Origin: Pseudomonadota bacterium
GTDB lineage: Bacteria; Pseudomonadota; Gammaproteobacteria; Burkholderiales; Sulfuricellaceae
NCBI GenBank assembly: GCA_021801705.1
Contig: JAJYXP010000044.1
Location: 1 to 64,000 of the forward strand
DNA: 64,000 nt
Direction: 5' to 3'
Part shown: one piece after another, positions 27,934 to 35,944 of the stretch
How positions within the stretch are numbered: the stretch's first letter is position 1
Layout: the number at the start of each line of letters is the position of its first letter
Position numbers and translations under genes: made by a program
The notes under the pieces: generated by a model
Databases searched by the model: none
Told to the model about the DNA's origin: nothing
The model's input: only the letters and a program-made list of their open reading frames with translations

Positions 27934-28281
27934 ATGGCCAATATCACTTTTTCCTCCCCGGCGCTGAAAAAAGACATCACCGTCTATGCCGTCGCCGGCG
28001 ACCGGAAAACCCTGCTTTCAGTAGCGCAGGAGCACAAAATCCCCATCCACTACGAGTGCGAGGACGGCGAATGCGGTTCCTGCTCCGTACAGGTTACGCC
28101 TCTCGGCACGCGCGCCCCCAAGGCGGTGCACCTGACGGAAAAGGAAAAAACCGTGCTGGTGCTCAACGGCAAGCTCAGCAAGGCCGATCTCGAACAGATC
28201 AACATCACCGATATGGCGCCGAAATGGCGCATGGCTTGCCAGTACATGGTGCTGGACGAGGACATCCTGGTGGAATTCTGA
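27934..28281 (+). CDS. 2Fe-2S ferredoxin, nif-associated
   Basis: The 115-residue plant-type ferredoxin has cluster ligands YECEDGECGSCSVQV and a distal MACQY. It starts MANITFSSPALKKDITVYAV after RBS AAGGA. It probably donates electrons to NifH or serves cofactor assembly. It is the last gene of nifHDK-fdx, followed by a strong terminator. Confidence 0.92.
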   Translation: MANITFSSPALKKDITVYAVAGDRKTLLSVAQEHKIPIHYECEDGECGSCSVQVTPLGTRAPKAVHLTEKEKTVLVLNGKLSKADLEQINITDMAPKWRMACQYMVLDEDILVEF

Positions 28282-28306
28282 GCGGGCTGGCTGTTCGACC
28301 ACTCGA

Positions 28307-28332
28307 CCCACTGCGTATTCAGTGGGTTTTTT
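28307..28332 (+). terminator. Rho-independent terminator after nifHDK-fdx
   Basis: The stem CCCACTG / CAGTGGG with loop CGTATT is followed by six T, 26 bases after the ferredoxin stop. Confidence 0.93.
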
Positions 28333-28406
28333 CATGTTAATGGCAGGCAGTCCTTGTTTTTTGCCGGCCAGCCCATATTAGGAACTACTCCCGTTCCATT
28401 CAGGCA

Positions 28407-29177
28407 ATGCGCATGACTACACTAGACCAGCAGTTCTCCGAAATCGTTGCCAAACAGCACGCCCTCGAATCCCATCCCGTTTTTTCTTCGATCGGGGATA
28501 TCGAAGACCTGCGCTTGTTCATGTCATGGCATGTCTTTGCCGTATGGGATTTCATGTCCCTGCTGAAGCAGCTCCAGCGCAAACTGACGACCGTCGACTT
28601 GCCCTGGGTGCCGCCCAGCAACCCTCTGGCAGCCCGGCTGATCAATGAGATCGTGCTCGGCGAGGAATGCGACGACATGCCGGGAGGCGGCTACCTAAGC
28701 CACTATGAAATGTATCTGCTGGCGATGAAGGAAATTGGCGCTTCTACCGAGCAGATCGAGTCGTTCGTGCAACGTATCCGTTCGGGCGTATCGGTCGAGG
28801 AAGCGCTGGATGGCGTTGGCGCTGAGCCTGCCATCAGACGTTTTGTCGGCAGCACGCTAAACACCGCCGGCACGGGAAGCGTTCATCAGGTGCTGGGCAG
28901 CTTCTTCTTCGGCCGGGAAAACGTCATTCCGGCCATGTTCCGGAGCCTGCTGGCCCATTGGCGGATGGATGAAAAAGATGCGCCGATGTTTGTGTATTAT
29001 CTCAATCGCCATATCGAACTGGATGGCGACAGCCATGGCCCGGCGGCCTGGAAAATCATCAAGGAACTGGCCGGCAACGACCAGGCAGCCATCGCGCAGC
29101 TCAAGTCGGCAGCCGAGGAAGCCATCGATGCGCGCCTCGGGCTGTGGGATGGCCTGGCCGCACGCTTGAGCAAATAA
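28407..29177 (+). CDS. DUF3050 (haem-oxygenase-like fold) protein
   Basis: The 256-residue, all-helical protein contains HPVFSSIGDIEDLRLFMSWH, VLGEECDDMPGGGYLSHYEM and YYLNRHIELDGDSHGPAAW, the DUF3050 pattern. His and Glu/Asp residues at fold-equivalent sites could bind two metal ions as in haem-oxygenase-like di-iron oxidases. The function is unknown. It lies between the nifHDK terminator and the nifE promoter, has no obvious sigma-54 site, and could have been acquired separately. Confidence 0.85.
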   Translation: MRMTTLDQQFSEIVAKQHALESHPVFSSIGDIEDLRLFMSWHVFAVWDFMSLLKQLQRKLTTVDLPWVPPSNPLAARLINEIVLGEECDDMPGGGYLSHYEMYLLAMKEIGASTEQIESFVQRIRSGVSVEEALDGVGAEPAIRRFVGSTLNTAGTGSVHQVLGSFFFGRENVIPAMFRSLLAHWRMDEKDAPMFVYYLNRHIELDGDSHGPAAWKIIKELAGNDQAAIAQLKSAAEEAIDARLGLWDGLAARLSK

Positions 29178-29337
29178 GCGCCTGCGGACCGGAAAATTTA
29201 TTGCAGAATAATAAACTCGAGCCTGGCCCGTTTAATTCGTTGAGGTTGGGCGCAGCGCATTGCGCCCGCGAGTTGGGCCAGTTCAATCCGGCCGTCTTCG
29301 AAGAGGGTTTCCACCCATCCGATTGTTTGTCCGGGTC

Positions 29338-29371
29338 TGTGTCGCAAACCTGACATGCCGTTTGCGACACA
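29338..29371. promoter_or_regulatory. NifA activator site within a 12-bp inverted repeat upstream of nifE
   Basis: TGTCGCAAACCTGACA (29340-29355) is a perfect TGT-N10-ACA site. It overlaps the left arm of an inverted repeat, TGTGTCGCAAAC (29338-29349) and GTTTGCGACACA (29360-29371). It lies about 90 bases upstream of the promoter at 29446. Confidence 0.8.
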
Positions 29372-29445
29372 GCCTCCCCGGCAAACCTTTCCAGACTCCC
29401 CTCAAATCACGTATTGACGATCCTTTCAAGCTCACCGCATCGAGT

Positions 29446-29461
29446 GGGCATGGGACTTGCA
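29446..29461 (+). promoter_or_regulatory. Sigma-54 promoter of the nifE operon
   Basis: GGGCATGGGACTTGCA keeps GG/GC at 10-base spacing and the TTGCA -12 box, with weaker -24 flanks than nifB and nifH. It lies 40 bases before nifE. Confidence 0.78.
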
Positions 29462-29501
29462 TTGCCATAAGCCAAATAGAACTTTTGTCGGGATTATCGC
29501 A

Positions 29502-30890
29502 ATGAGCGCATTAACCAGCAAAGTCGAGATGGTGTTCAATGAACCGGCCTGCCCGACGAATCAGGGCAAGCCGGAAAAGGAACGCAAGAAGGGTTGCGGC
29601 AAGCCGCTTACGCCCGGTGCGGCGGCGGGCGGTTGCGCTTTCGATGGGGCCAAGATCGCGCTGCAGCCGATCGTGGACGTGGCCCATCTGGTGCACGGGC
29701 CGATCGCCTGTGAAGGCAACTCCTGGGACAACCGCCACGCGGCTTCGAGCGGGCCGATGCTTTATCGTACCGGCTTCACGACCGACATCGGCGAGCTGGA
29801 TGTGATCTACGGCGGGGAAAAACGTCTGTTCAGGGCGATCCGCGAGATCATCGAGAAACACGACCCTCCCGCTGTATTCGTTTACCAGACCTGCGTCACC
29901 GCCCTGATCGGCGACGACGTGGAGGCGGTGTGCAAGCGTGCGGCGGAAAAGTTCGGCAAGCCGGTCATTCCGATCAATGCACCGGGATTCGCGGGCAGCA
30001 AGAATCTGGGCAACAAACTGGCGGGCGAGGCCTTGCTCGATTACGTAATCGGCACCGAGGAACCGGCGGTCACGACGCACTACGACATCAATATCTACGG
30101 CGAATACAATCTGGCGGGCGAATTGTGGCAGGTGCAGCCTTTATTCGATGCCCTCGGCATCCGGGTGCTGGCCAATATTTCGGGCGATGCACGCTACCGC
30201 GAGGTTGCCTGCGCCCACAGGGCCAAGGCGGGAATGATGGTGTGCTCAAAGGCGCTGATCAATCTGGCCCGCAAGATGGAAGAACGCTATGGCATTCCCT
30301 GGTTCGAGGGCTCTTTCTACGGGATTTCGGATACCAGCGAGAGCTTGCGCAGCATCGCCAGGCTTCTGGTGCGGCAGGGGGCGCAGGATGATCTGCTGGC
30401 GCGGACAGAGGCCCTGATCGAGCGCGAGGAGGCCCGTGCCTGGGCGAGGATGAAGCCTTACAGCGAGAGGCTGCGGGGCAAGAGGGTGCTGCTTTTGACC
30501 GGCGGGGTGAAGTCCTGGTCGGTGGTCTCCGCCCTGCGCGAAGTGGGCATGTTGATTACCGGCACCAGCACCAAGAAATCCACCGCGGAAGACAAGGCGC
30601 GCATCAAGGAAATCATGGGCGGCGATGCCCATATGTTCGACGATCTCCCTCCGCGCGAGATGTACCGGATGCTCAAGGAATCCAGCGCCGACATCATGCT
30701 TTCCGGCGGCAGGTCGCAGTTCGTGGCGCTGAAGGCCAAGACGCCCTGGCTGGACATCAACCAGGAGCGCCACCATGCCTATGCGGGCTACGAGGGGATG
30801 GTGGAGCTGGTGAAACAGATCGACCGGGCGATTTTCAACCCGATCTGGGCGCAGGTGCGGTGTCCAGCTCCATGGGAAGAAGATCTATGA
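29502..30890 (+). CDS. nifE: FeMo-co scaffold protein NifE
   Basis: The 462-residue NifD paralogue contains [27 protein letters not shown] and [15 protein letters not shown]. With NifN it forms the scaffold on which NifB-co matures to FeMo-co. The N terminus has a basic stretch with [11 protein letters not shown] 29502 is the first good start after the sigma-54 promoter. It is the first gene of a seven-gene operon. Confidence 0.97.
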   Translation: MSALTSKVEMVFNEPACPTNQGKPEKERKKGCGKPLTPGAAAGGCAFDGAKIALQPIVDVAHLVHGPIACEGNSWDNRHAASSGPMLYRTGFTTDIGELDVIYGGEKRLFRAIREIIEKHDPPAVFVYQTCVTALIGDDVEAVCKRAAEKFGKPVIPINAPGFAGSKNLGNKLAGEALLDYVIGTEEPAVTTHYDINIYGEYNLAGELWQVQPLFDALGIRVLANISGDARYREVACAHRAKAGMMVCSKALINLARKMEERYGIPWFEGSFYGISDTSESLRSIARLLVRQGAQDDLLARTEALIEREEARAWARMKPYSERLRGKRVLLLTGGVKSWSVVSALREVGMLITGTSTKKSTAEDKARIKEIMGGDAHMFDDLPPREMYRMLKESSADIMLSGGRSQFVALKAKTPWLDINQERHHAYAGYEGMVELVKQIDRAIFNPIWAQVRCPAPWEEDL

Positions 30891-30965
30891 ACCGCGAAGG
30901 ACGCAAAGGTACGCAAGGGAACCCGATTTGGTTTTCCTTTGCGTACCTTCGCGTCCATTGCGGTG
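30891..30965. repeat. Palindromic repeat between nifE and nifN
   Basis: Arms ACCGCGAAGGACGCAAAGG and CCTTCGCGTCCATTGCGGT have a short spacer. It begins at the nifE stop codon and ends 18 bases before nifN. Same family as the repeats at 21.9 and 22.2 kb. Confidence 0.88.
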
Positions 30966-30983
30966 AAAGTAAAAGGTGAAAAT

Positions 30984-32390
30984 ATGGCAATTGTAACCAC
31001 ATCCAAAAAATCCTGCGCGGTCAATCCGCTCAAGATGAGCCAGCCTGTCGGCGCGGCGCTGGCCTTTCTCGGCCTGGACAAGTGCATGCCGCTGATGCAC
31101 GGCTCTCAGGGCTGCACCGCCTTCGGACTGGTGCTGTTCGTGCGCCACTTCCGCGAGACTATTCCGCTCCAGACCACCGCCATGAACGAGGTCACCACCA
31201 TTCTTGGCGGCATGGATAACCTGGAGCAGGCGATCGTGAACATATACAACCGCGCCGGGCCGGACGTCATCGGCATTTGCTCGACCGGGCTGACCGAGAC
31301 CAAGGGCGACGACGTGGACGGATTTCTCAGGCTGATCCGCCAGAAACATCCGGAATTGAAGGATACCGCCCTGCTGTATGTTTCGACGCCGGACTACCAG
31401 GGCGCGTTTCAGGACGGTTGGAGCCAGGCGGTTACCGCTCTGGTGGAAACCCTGTGCGAGCCTGCGCCGAGAACCGTCTGGCAAGTCAACGTGCTGCCCG
31501 GCAGCCACCTGACCGTGGCGGATATCGAGGAGGTGCGCGAAATCATCGAATCCTTCGGGCTTTATCCGATTATCGCCCCGGACCTGTCCGGTTCGCTCGA
31601 CGGACACATCCCGGAAACTTTCCTGCCTACCACGCTGGGCGGTGCGAAAGTGGCCCAGATCAAACAGATGGGCGGATCGGCGGTGACCATCGCGCTCGGC
31701 GAGCAGATGCGGCCCGCCGCCGAAGCCCTGGAGGCAAGGACGGGTGTTCCATACCGGCTGTTCGACCGGCTCACCGGACTTCAGGCGAACGACGGCTTCC
31801 TCGCCTTCCTGTCGGAGTTGAGCGCTACGCCCGTGGCCAGCAAATACCGCAGACAGCGCAGCCAACTGGTTGACGCCATGCTGGACGGGCATTTCTTCTT
31901 CGGCGGCAAAAAAGTCGCGCTGGGTGCCGAGCCCGACCTGCTCTGGCAAACCGGCGTGTGGCTGGCCGAGATGGGATGCGAGATTGCGGCCGCTGTCACC
32001 ACCACGCATTCTCCGCTGCTGGAGAAGCTGCCTTGCGCGGAGGTCGTGATCGGCGACCTGGAAGATTTTGAAGACCGCGCTTCAGGTTGCGATCTGATGA
32101 TCACCCATTCCCACGGGCGGCAGGCGGCGCAAAGACTCGGGATCCCGTTTGTAAAAATGGGACTGCCCCTGTTCGACTGCCTGGGCGCTGCCCACAGGCT
32201 TTCCGTGGGATACCGTGGCACGCGTGACCTGATATTCGAAGTGGGCAACCTGTTCATCGCGAATCTGCCCGAACACCATGTCGATTCGTGGCCGTTACCC
32301 CACAAAGGGGACTCCGACTTTCTATGCGCTGAAGCGCATGAAAGATCGTATGCCAGCAGGGGAACATCATGCAACCGAGACGCAGGCTGA
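30984..32390 (+). CDS. nifN: FeMo-co scaffold protein NifN
   Basis: The 468-residue NifK paralogue contains NPLKMSQPVGAALAFLGL, HGSQGCTAFGLVLFVRHF and STGLTETKGDDVDGFL. It completes the NifEN scaffold. Start 30984 (MAIVTTSKKSC) follows GGTGAA; the frame upstream is repeat DNA. Its C terminus overlaps nifX by 22 bases. Confidence 0.96.
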   Translation: MAIVTTSKKSCAVNPLKMSQPVGAALAFLGLDKCMPLMHGSQGCTAFGLVLFVRHFRETIPLQTTAMNEVTTILGGMDNLEQAIVNIYNRAGPDVIGICSTGLTETKGDDVDGFLRLIRQKHPELKDTALLYVSTPDYQGAFQDGWSQAVTALVETLCEPAPRTVWQVNVLPGSHLTVADIEEVREIIESFGLYPIIAPDLSGSLDGHIPETFLPTTLGGAKVAQIKQMGGSAVTIALGEQMRPAAEALEARTGVPYRLFDRLTGLQANDGFLAFLSELSATPVASKYRRQRSQLVDAMLDGHFFFGGKKVALGAEPDLLWQTGVWLAEMGCEIAAAVTTTHSPLLEKLPCAEVVIGDLEDFEDRASGCDLMITHSHGRQAAQRLGIPFVKMGLPLFDCLGAAHRLSVGYRGTRDLIFEVGNLFIANLPEHHVDSWPLPHKGDSDFLCAEAHERSYASRGTSCNRDAG

Positions 32391-32842
32391 AGCTTGTTAC
32401 TAACCAGGAAAGAGGAGTGAACGGCATGAAAGTCGCTTTTACCACCCAGGACATGCAGGGCGTGGATGCCCACTTCGGCTGGGCGAAGAACATCGCAATT
32501 CATGAAATTTCGGCGGATGGCCACCGGTTCGTTGAAGCCATCCAGTTCGACGGCGACCTCAAGGAAGACGGCAACGAAGACAAGCTCGCGGCCAAGATCG
32601 ACGCCATCCGCGATTGCGCCATCGTCTACGTGGCCGCCATCGGCGGCTCGGCGGCGGCGCGGGTGGTGGCCGCCAAGATCCATCCGGTCAAGGTTGCGGA
32701 GGGAACGCCGATTCCGGAACTGCTCGACAGGCTCGAGCAGGTGTTGAAAGGCACACCGCCGCCCTGGCTGCGCAAGGCACTGGAAAAGGGCAAGGAAAAA
32801 TCATTCGATTTCGACCAAGAAGAGGAGACGGATCATGCCTGA
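32369..32842 (+). CDS. nifX: FeMo-co carrier protein NifX
   Basis: The 157-residue protein has [17 protein letters not shown] and [20 protein letters not shown], the NifX/NafY cofactor-binding fold also present at the NifB C terminus. The basic start [16 protein letters not shown] is usual in NifX and follows AGGGGA; a shorter start at 32426 is possible. It binds NifB-co and VK-cluster in transit. Confidence 0.94.
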   Translation: MQPRRRLKLVTNQERGVNGMKVAFTTQDMQGVDAHFGWAKNIAIHEISADGHRFVEAIQFDGDLKEDGNEDKLAAKIDAIRDCAIVYVAAIGGSAAARVVAAKIHPVKVAEGTPIPELLDRLEQVLKGTPPPWLRKALEKGKEKSFDFDQEEETDHA

Positions 32843-33311
32843 AGCGGCTTTGCTTACAACACCCGGCACCGAACCGGGAAGCTCGGTTTTTTTGAACGAA
32901 CTGGTCAAATTGTGGCGGGCCCAGGATGCCTACGGCACGTGGGAGGGAAAGAGCGACGCGCAACTGCTGGAACCTTATGTCGTCGACAAGGAAAAGCGCA
33001 AGGGGATACCCATTATCGGCGACCCGGACCCGGAAATGCTGTGGCGTCTGGAACTGTTTTATAGTGCCGTGGGCCTTGCCATCGAGCGCGAGACCGGCTG
33101 CATGGTTACCCCGATGATGAAGATGCACCACGAAGGTTTCGGCCGCATCGTCCTGATCGCCGGACGTCTGATCGTGGTCAACAAGCAGTTGCGCGATGTC
33201 CACCGCTTCGGTTTCCTCACCATGGAGAAACTGGCGGAGGAGGGCGAAAAGCTGGTGAACGCGGGGGTGGAAATGATCCGGAAATTTCCCGAGGTGGCGA
33301 ATTACAGTTGA
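32835..33311 (+). CDS. NifX-associated protein (DUF269)
   Basis: The 158-residue protein contains [20 protein letters not shown] and [20 protein letters not shown], the DUF269 pattern always found next to nifX. Its role in FeMo-co synthesis is not established. It overlaps the nifX end by 8 bases. Confidence 0.93.
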   Translation: MPEAALLTTPGTEPGSSVFLNELVKLWRAQDAYGTWEGKSDAQLLEPYVVDKEKRKGIPIIGDPDPEMLWRLELFYSAVGLAIERETGCMVTPMMKMHHEGFGRIVLIAGRLIVVNKQLRDVHRFGFLTMEKLAEEGEKLVNAGVEMIRKFPEVANYS

Positions 33312-33320
33312 TTCGTTTGA

Positions 33321-33380
33321 ACCGCCAAGAGCGCCAAGAAAACCGGATCAAAATCTTGGCGTCCTTGGCGTCTTGGCGGT
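33321..33380. repeat. Short palindromic repeat ACCGCCAAGAGCGCCAAG
   Basis: Arms ACCGCCAAGAGCGCCAAGA and CTTGGCGTCTTGGCGGT. It is a sequence variant of the dispersed GCAGAGGACGC family, in the gap after the DUF269 gene. Confidence 0.85.
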
Positions 33381-33399
33381 TAGACGTAAGGAGGTGAAC

Positions 33400-33591
33400 A
33401 TGGAAGACATTGAAACATTGAAAGCGCTGGTGAAAAAGCTGAACGCACAAGCGACCCAGCTCAAGATGGACCTGCATGACCTGTCCGAGGAATTGCCGGT
33501 CAATTGGGACAGGATTCCCGATGTGGCGGCAAAAACCTTCGCGGCTTACAAGGCGCTGGCTGAGGCCCGCGCGAAACTGGTGGGAGCGTAA
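33400..33591 (+). CDS. CCE_0567-family small protein
   Basis: The 63-residue protein (MEDIETLKALVKKLNAQATQ, then DWDRIP-like VNWDRIPDVAAKTFAAY) belongs to the small helical metal-binding family found between nifX and fdxB in many diazotrophs. Role unknown. RBS AAGGAGG is strong. Confidence 0.9.
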   Translation: MEDIETLKALVKKLNAQATQLKMDLHDLSEELPVNWDRIPDVAAKTFAAYKALAEARAKLVGA

Positions 33592-33593
33592 AA

Positions 33594-33899
33594 ATGGGTT
33601 TTGCGACGGTAGTGATGCCGGATGGGCGTGCCTGGGTACCCAGGTTCGTCGTGGCGATCAACAAGGACAAGTGCATCGGCTGCGGCCGTTGCTTCAAGGT
33701 CTGCGGCCGGGACGTGCTGCAACTGATGGGCGTGGACGACGAAGGGCAGCTCATCGCGGTGGATGCGGATGACGATGACGACGATGAGTATGAAAAAAAG
33801 GTGATGACTGTCGCCAACGAGCAAGCCTGTATCGGCTGCGAGGCGTGCGCCAAGATTTGTCCCAAGAAATGCTATAGCCATGCCGCGCTGGAAATTTGA
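33594..33899 (+). CDS. fdxB: Nif-specific ferredoxin III
   Basis: The 101-residue protein has two [4Fe-4S] motifs (KCIGCGRCFKVCGRD and ACIGCEACAKICPKKC) separated by a very acidic loop with a run of Asp (DADDDDDDEYE). This is the nif-type FdxB architecture. It should carry electrons to NifEN/NifB or nitrogenase. It starts 2 bases after the previous stop. Confidence 0.94.
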   Translation: MGFATVVMPDGRAWVPRFVVAINKDKCIGCGRCFKVCGRDVLQLMGVDDEGQLIAVDADDDDDDEYEKKVMTVANEQACIGCEACAKICPKKCYSHAALEI

Positions 33900-33924
33900 T
33901 CGAGCAATTGATGAGGTACTGAAT

Positions 33925-34488
33925 ATGGGCGCCCTACACAGCAAACTGATGCTTGCAGCACAAAATCCGGCCGACCCGGTGACCCGTGCTTTCGCCGGGG
34001 CGCTGGAGACTTCCAGAATCGCACTGCCCATGGCGCGGCCGATTGGCCTCGATGCGGTCGCTTTTGGTGCATTGCTGGAGCGGTATTTTCCGGCCGCCAA
34101 CGATTTTCCGGAGCTGACGGAACAAGCCGGTTCCGAGTGTTGCAAGGCCCTGCGCGCCGATGAGCATGACGACCTGTTGCAGCTTCTGCTGGAACACCGC
34201 AGCGACGGCAGCGACGAGACTTTGTGGCTCGCCAGCGCGGTGGCGGCGGCCTGCCTGGGCGGCAACCATTTGTGGCAGGACCTGGGGCTGGCCAACCGCC
34301 AGGAACTCTCCGATCTGCTGAAAACCAGATTTTCCTCCCTTTATGCCTGCAATACCGGCAACATGAAGTGGAAGAAATTTTTCTACAAGCAGTTGTGCGA
34401 GCGGGCCGGCGTCAATGCCTGCCGCGCGCCCAGTTGCCGGGTGTGCGACGACTATCACAACTGCTTCGGTTCCGAAGATGAGGGTTAG
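33925..34488 (+). CDS. nifQ: Molybdenum donor protein NifQ
   Basis: The 187-residue protein ends with C-X4-C-X2-C-X5-C (ACRAPSCRVCDDYHNCFG), the Fe-Mo-S cluster motif of NifQ, after KWKKFFYKQLCERAGV. It delivers molybdenum to NifEN. I chose ATG 33925 with GAGG upstream; ATG 33880 inside fdxB is in frame and possible. It is the last gene of the nifE operon. No terminator hairpin other than the following MITEs is seen. Confidence 0.93.
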   Translation: MGALHSKLMLAAQNPADPVTRAFAGALETSRIALPMARPIGLDAVAFGALLERYFPAANDFPELTEQAGSECCKALRADEHDDLLQLLLEHRSDGSDETLWLASAVAAACLGGNHLWQDLGLANRQELSDLLKTRFSSLYACNTGNMKWKKFFYKQLCERAGVNACRAPSCRVCDDYHNCFGSEDEG

Positions 34489-34559
34489 CGCGCATCTTCG
34501 CCCGCCGCAACGGCAGGAAAACCCTGATTTCCTTGCTCACGATCACTTTTCTTACCGGC

Positions 34560-34681
34560 TAGTAGTCAGTCACGTTGAATGTGCGTGATTTTCTTGTAGG
34601 GCCGAATTCATTCGGCCAAATGTGCGAATGAATTCGCGCCTACAAAGAACGTACAGTCGTTTTAAGTTGACTGACAACTAG
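34560..34681. repeat. MITE family A, copy 3 (complete)
   Basis: The ends are TAGTAGTCAGTCA and TTGACTGACAACTA. The core is the GCCGAATTCATTCGGC / GTGCGAATGAATTCGCGC double hairpin. It abuts a family B element directly. The 330 bases after nifQ hold only these two elements. Confidence 0.92.
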
Positions 34682-34821
34682 TAGTCAGTCATATTGAAAC
34701 CGGTGGACAATCTCGTCATTCCGGCGAAAGCCGGAATCCAGAAAAATCAACAACCTGGACACCGGCTTTCGCCGGTGTGACGGTTCAACTCATCCATGCT
34801 TTTCACCGTGACTGACTACTA
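34681..34821. repeat. MITE family B, copy 1 (complete)
   Basis: The ends are GTAGTCAGTCATATTGAAAC and CACCGTGACTGACTAC, the same terminal words as family A. The core is different: CATTCCGGCGAAAGCCGGAATC and ACACCGGCTTTCGCCGGTGT-type hairpins. The IS5 remnant is inserted at its right end. Confidence 0.92.
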
Positions 34822-35361
34822 GGTTCTGTTGACGTATTGCCGCCTGTTTAGCGCAACCACAGCAGAGAGGCCGCAAACGTCAGCATCCCCATGCGGCAAT
34901 GCCTGCGAGATGTCCGCCGTTTGACCACCCGTCAGAATGAACTTGATAGGTAATCCCAAGCTGTCGGTGAGTGCGTGAATCTTGCAACTGAACCCGCCAC
35001 GCGAGCGGCCAAGCGCCTCGTCATCAGCGCTGTTTTTGCCCGCGCCCGCTGCGCAGGCATGGGCACGAGCGATCGTGCTGTCGATGCAAACATTCTGCAA
35101 ATCAGCGCCTTGCGCCAACTCATCCTGTATCCGACTCCAGACGCCCAACTTGCTCCACCGCGAAAAACGCTTGAATACACTGTTCCAACGCCCATTCTGC
35201 ACGGGCAGTACCCGCCACTGGGCTCCCGTGCGCAAAATCCACAGTACCGCTTCGACAAAAAAGCGACACTTCATCGGCACTCCGATGCGAATGCCCGGTA
35301 TTTTCCTCAGTTCCGCCAGCAGGCGTTCCCACTCTTCATCACTTAGCTTCAGTCTGTTCAT
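34822..35361 (-). pseudogene. IS5-family transposase, N-terminal part only
   Basis: The frame starts MNRLKLSDEEWERLLAELRK, continues through CRFFVEAVLWILRTGAQWRV and ends the recognisable part at FILTGGQTADISQALPHG. Only the first catalytic Asp (CIDSTIARAH) is present; the second Asp and the Glu regions are deleted and the frame runs into the terminal repeat. Non-functional. Confidence 0.88.
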
Positions 35362-35410
35362 CGCGGTAAAATACGGCAAATTTTACCGGCGGCAATACGT
35401 CAACAGAACC
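34822..35410 (-). mobile_element. IS5-family (IS427-like) element, internally deleted
   Basis: The 23-bp terminal inverted repeats are perfect: GGTTCTGTTGACGTATTGCC (from 34822) and its mirror (to 35410). Both flanks read CTA/TAG, consistent with a TA-type target duplication. At about 590 bp it is far shorter than a full IS5-like element (about 850-900 bp), yet the ends are intact, so it could be moved in trans. Confidence 0.88.
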
Positions 35411-35412
35411 TA

Positions 35413-35588
35413 GCACTTCGTCAAGAATAGTTCTGGCCATCGCCCTGAATCCATGGCCGCTCATTTCGTTTTTTTCATAACCCATGCGGCGCAGTGCGGC
35501 GAGAACCGCATTTTCACTCATGGGGTGCTAGCTTATAGGGCTTGTCCGCCGGCTTGGCGTTCTTTACTTCAATCGCGGTCAATCCCAT
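35413..35588 (-). pseudogene. P4-type tyrosine integrase, collapsed remnant
   Basis: The N terminus MGLTAIEVKNAKPADKPYKL (from 35588) is joined out of frame to a C-terminal piece, MSENAVLAALRRMGY..MSGHGFRAMARTIL (35521-35413), which carries the catalytic H-X-X-R. About 300 codons are missing and the IS5 remnant cuts the end. It marks the former presence of a P4-like integrative element here. Confidence 0.8.
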
Positions 35589-35696
35589 TTGACGGTATCT
35601 CTCCTGATGGTATGTTCGAATACCGTCAAAAGTACCGCCAACAATTACGGTATGTCAAGTTATGTGATGGTATATCTCGTGATATCTCAGGGCGAC

Positions 35697-35731
35697 AAAA
35701 AACCCGCAATGTAGCTAAACATGCGGGTTTT
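35697..35731. terminator. Terminator-like hairpin CCCGCA/TGCGGG
   Basis: The stem AACCCGCA...TGCGGGTT has A-run and T-run flanks, so it could act on both strands. It lies between the integrase remnant and the IS21 left end. Confidence 0.65.
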
Positions 35732-35944
35732 CGGTATGCTACGGTATAACTGTCACGGATCGCCCCATAGGAGCCAAACCATGATCAGCTAATGGCGCCA
35801 GCCGATGATCGCCATAATGGCGCCAGCGCAGGATCGGCCTAAAGGCGCCAGCTTCTGACCGGCGTAAAGGCGCCACCTCCCAGAATCGAGTACTCGAACT
35901 TTCCTGAAACCGGCTATCCTCCCGGCATTTTGCCGGGAGAAGCC

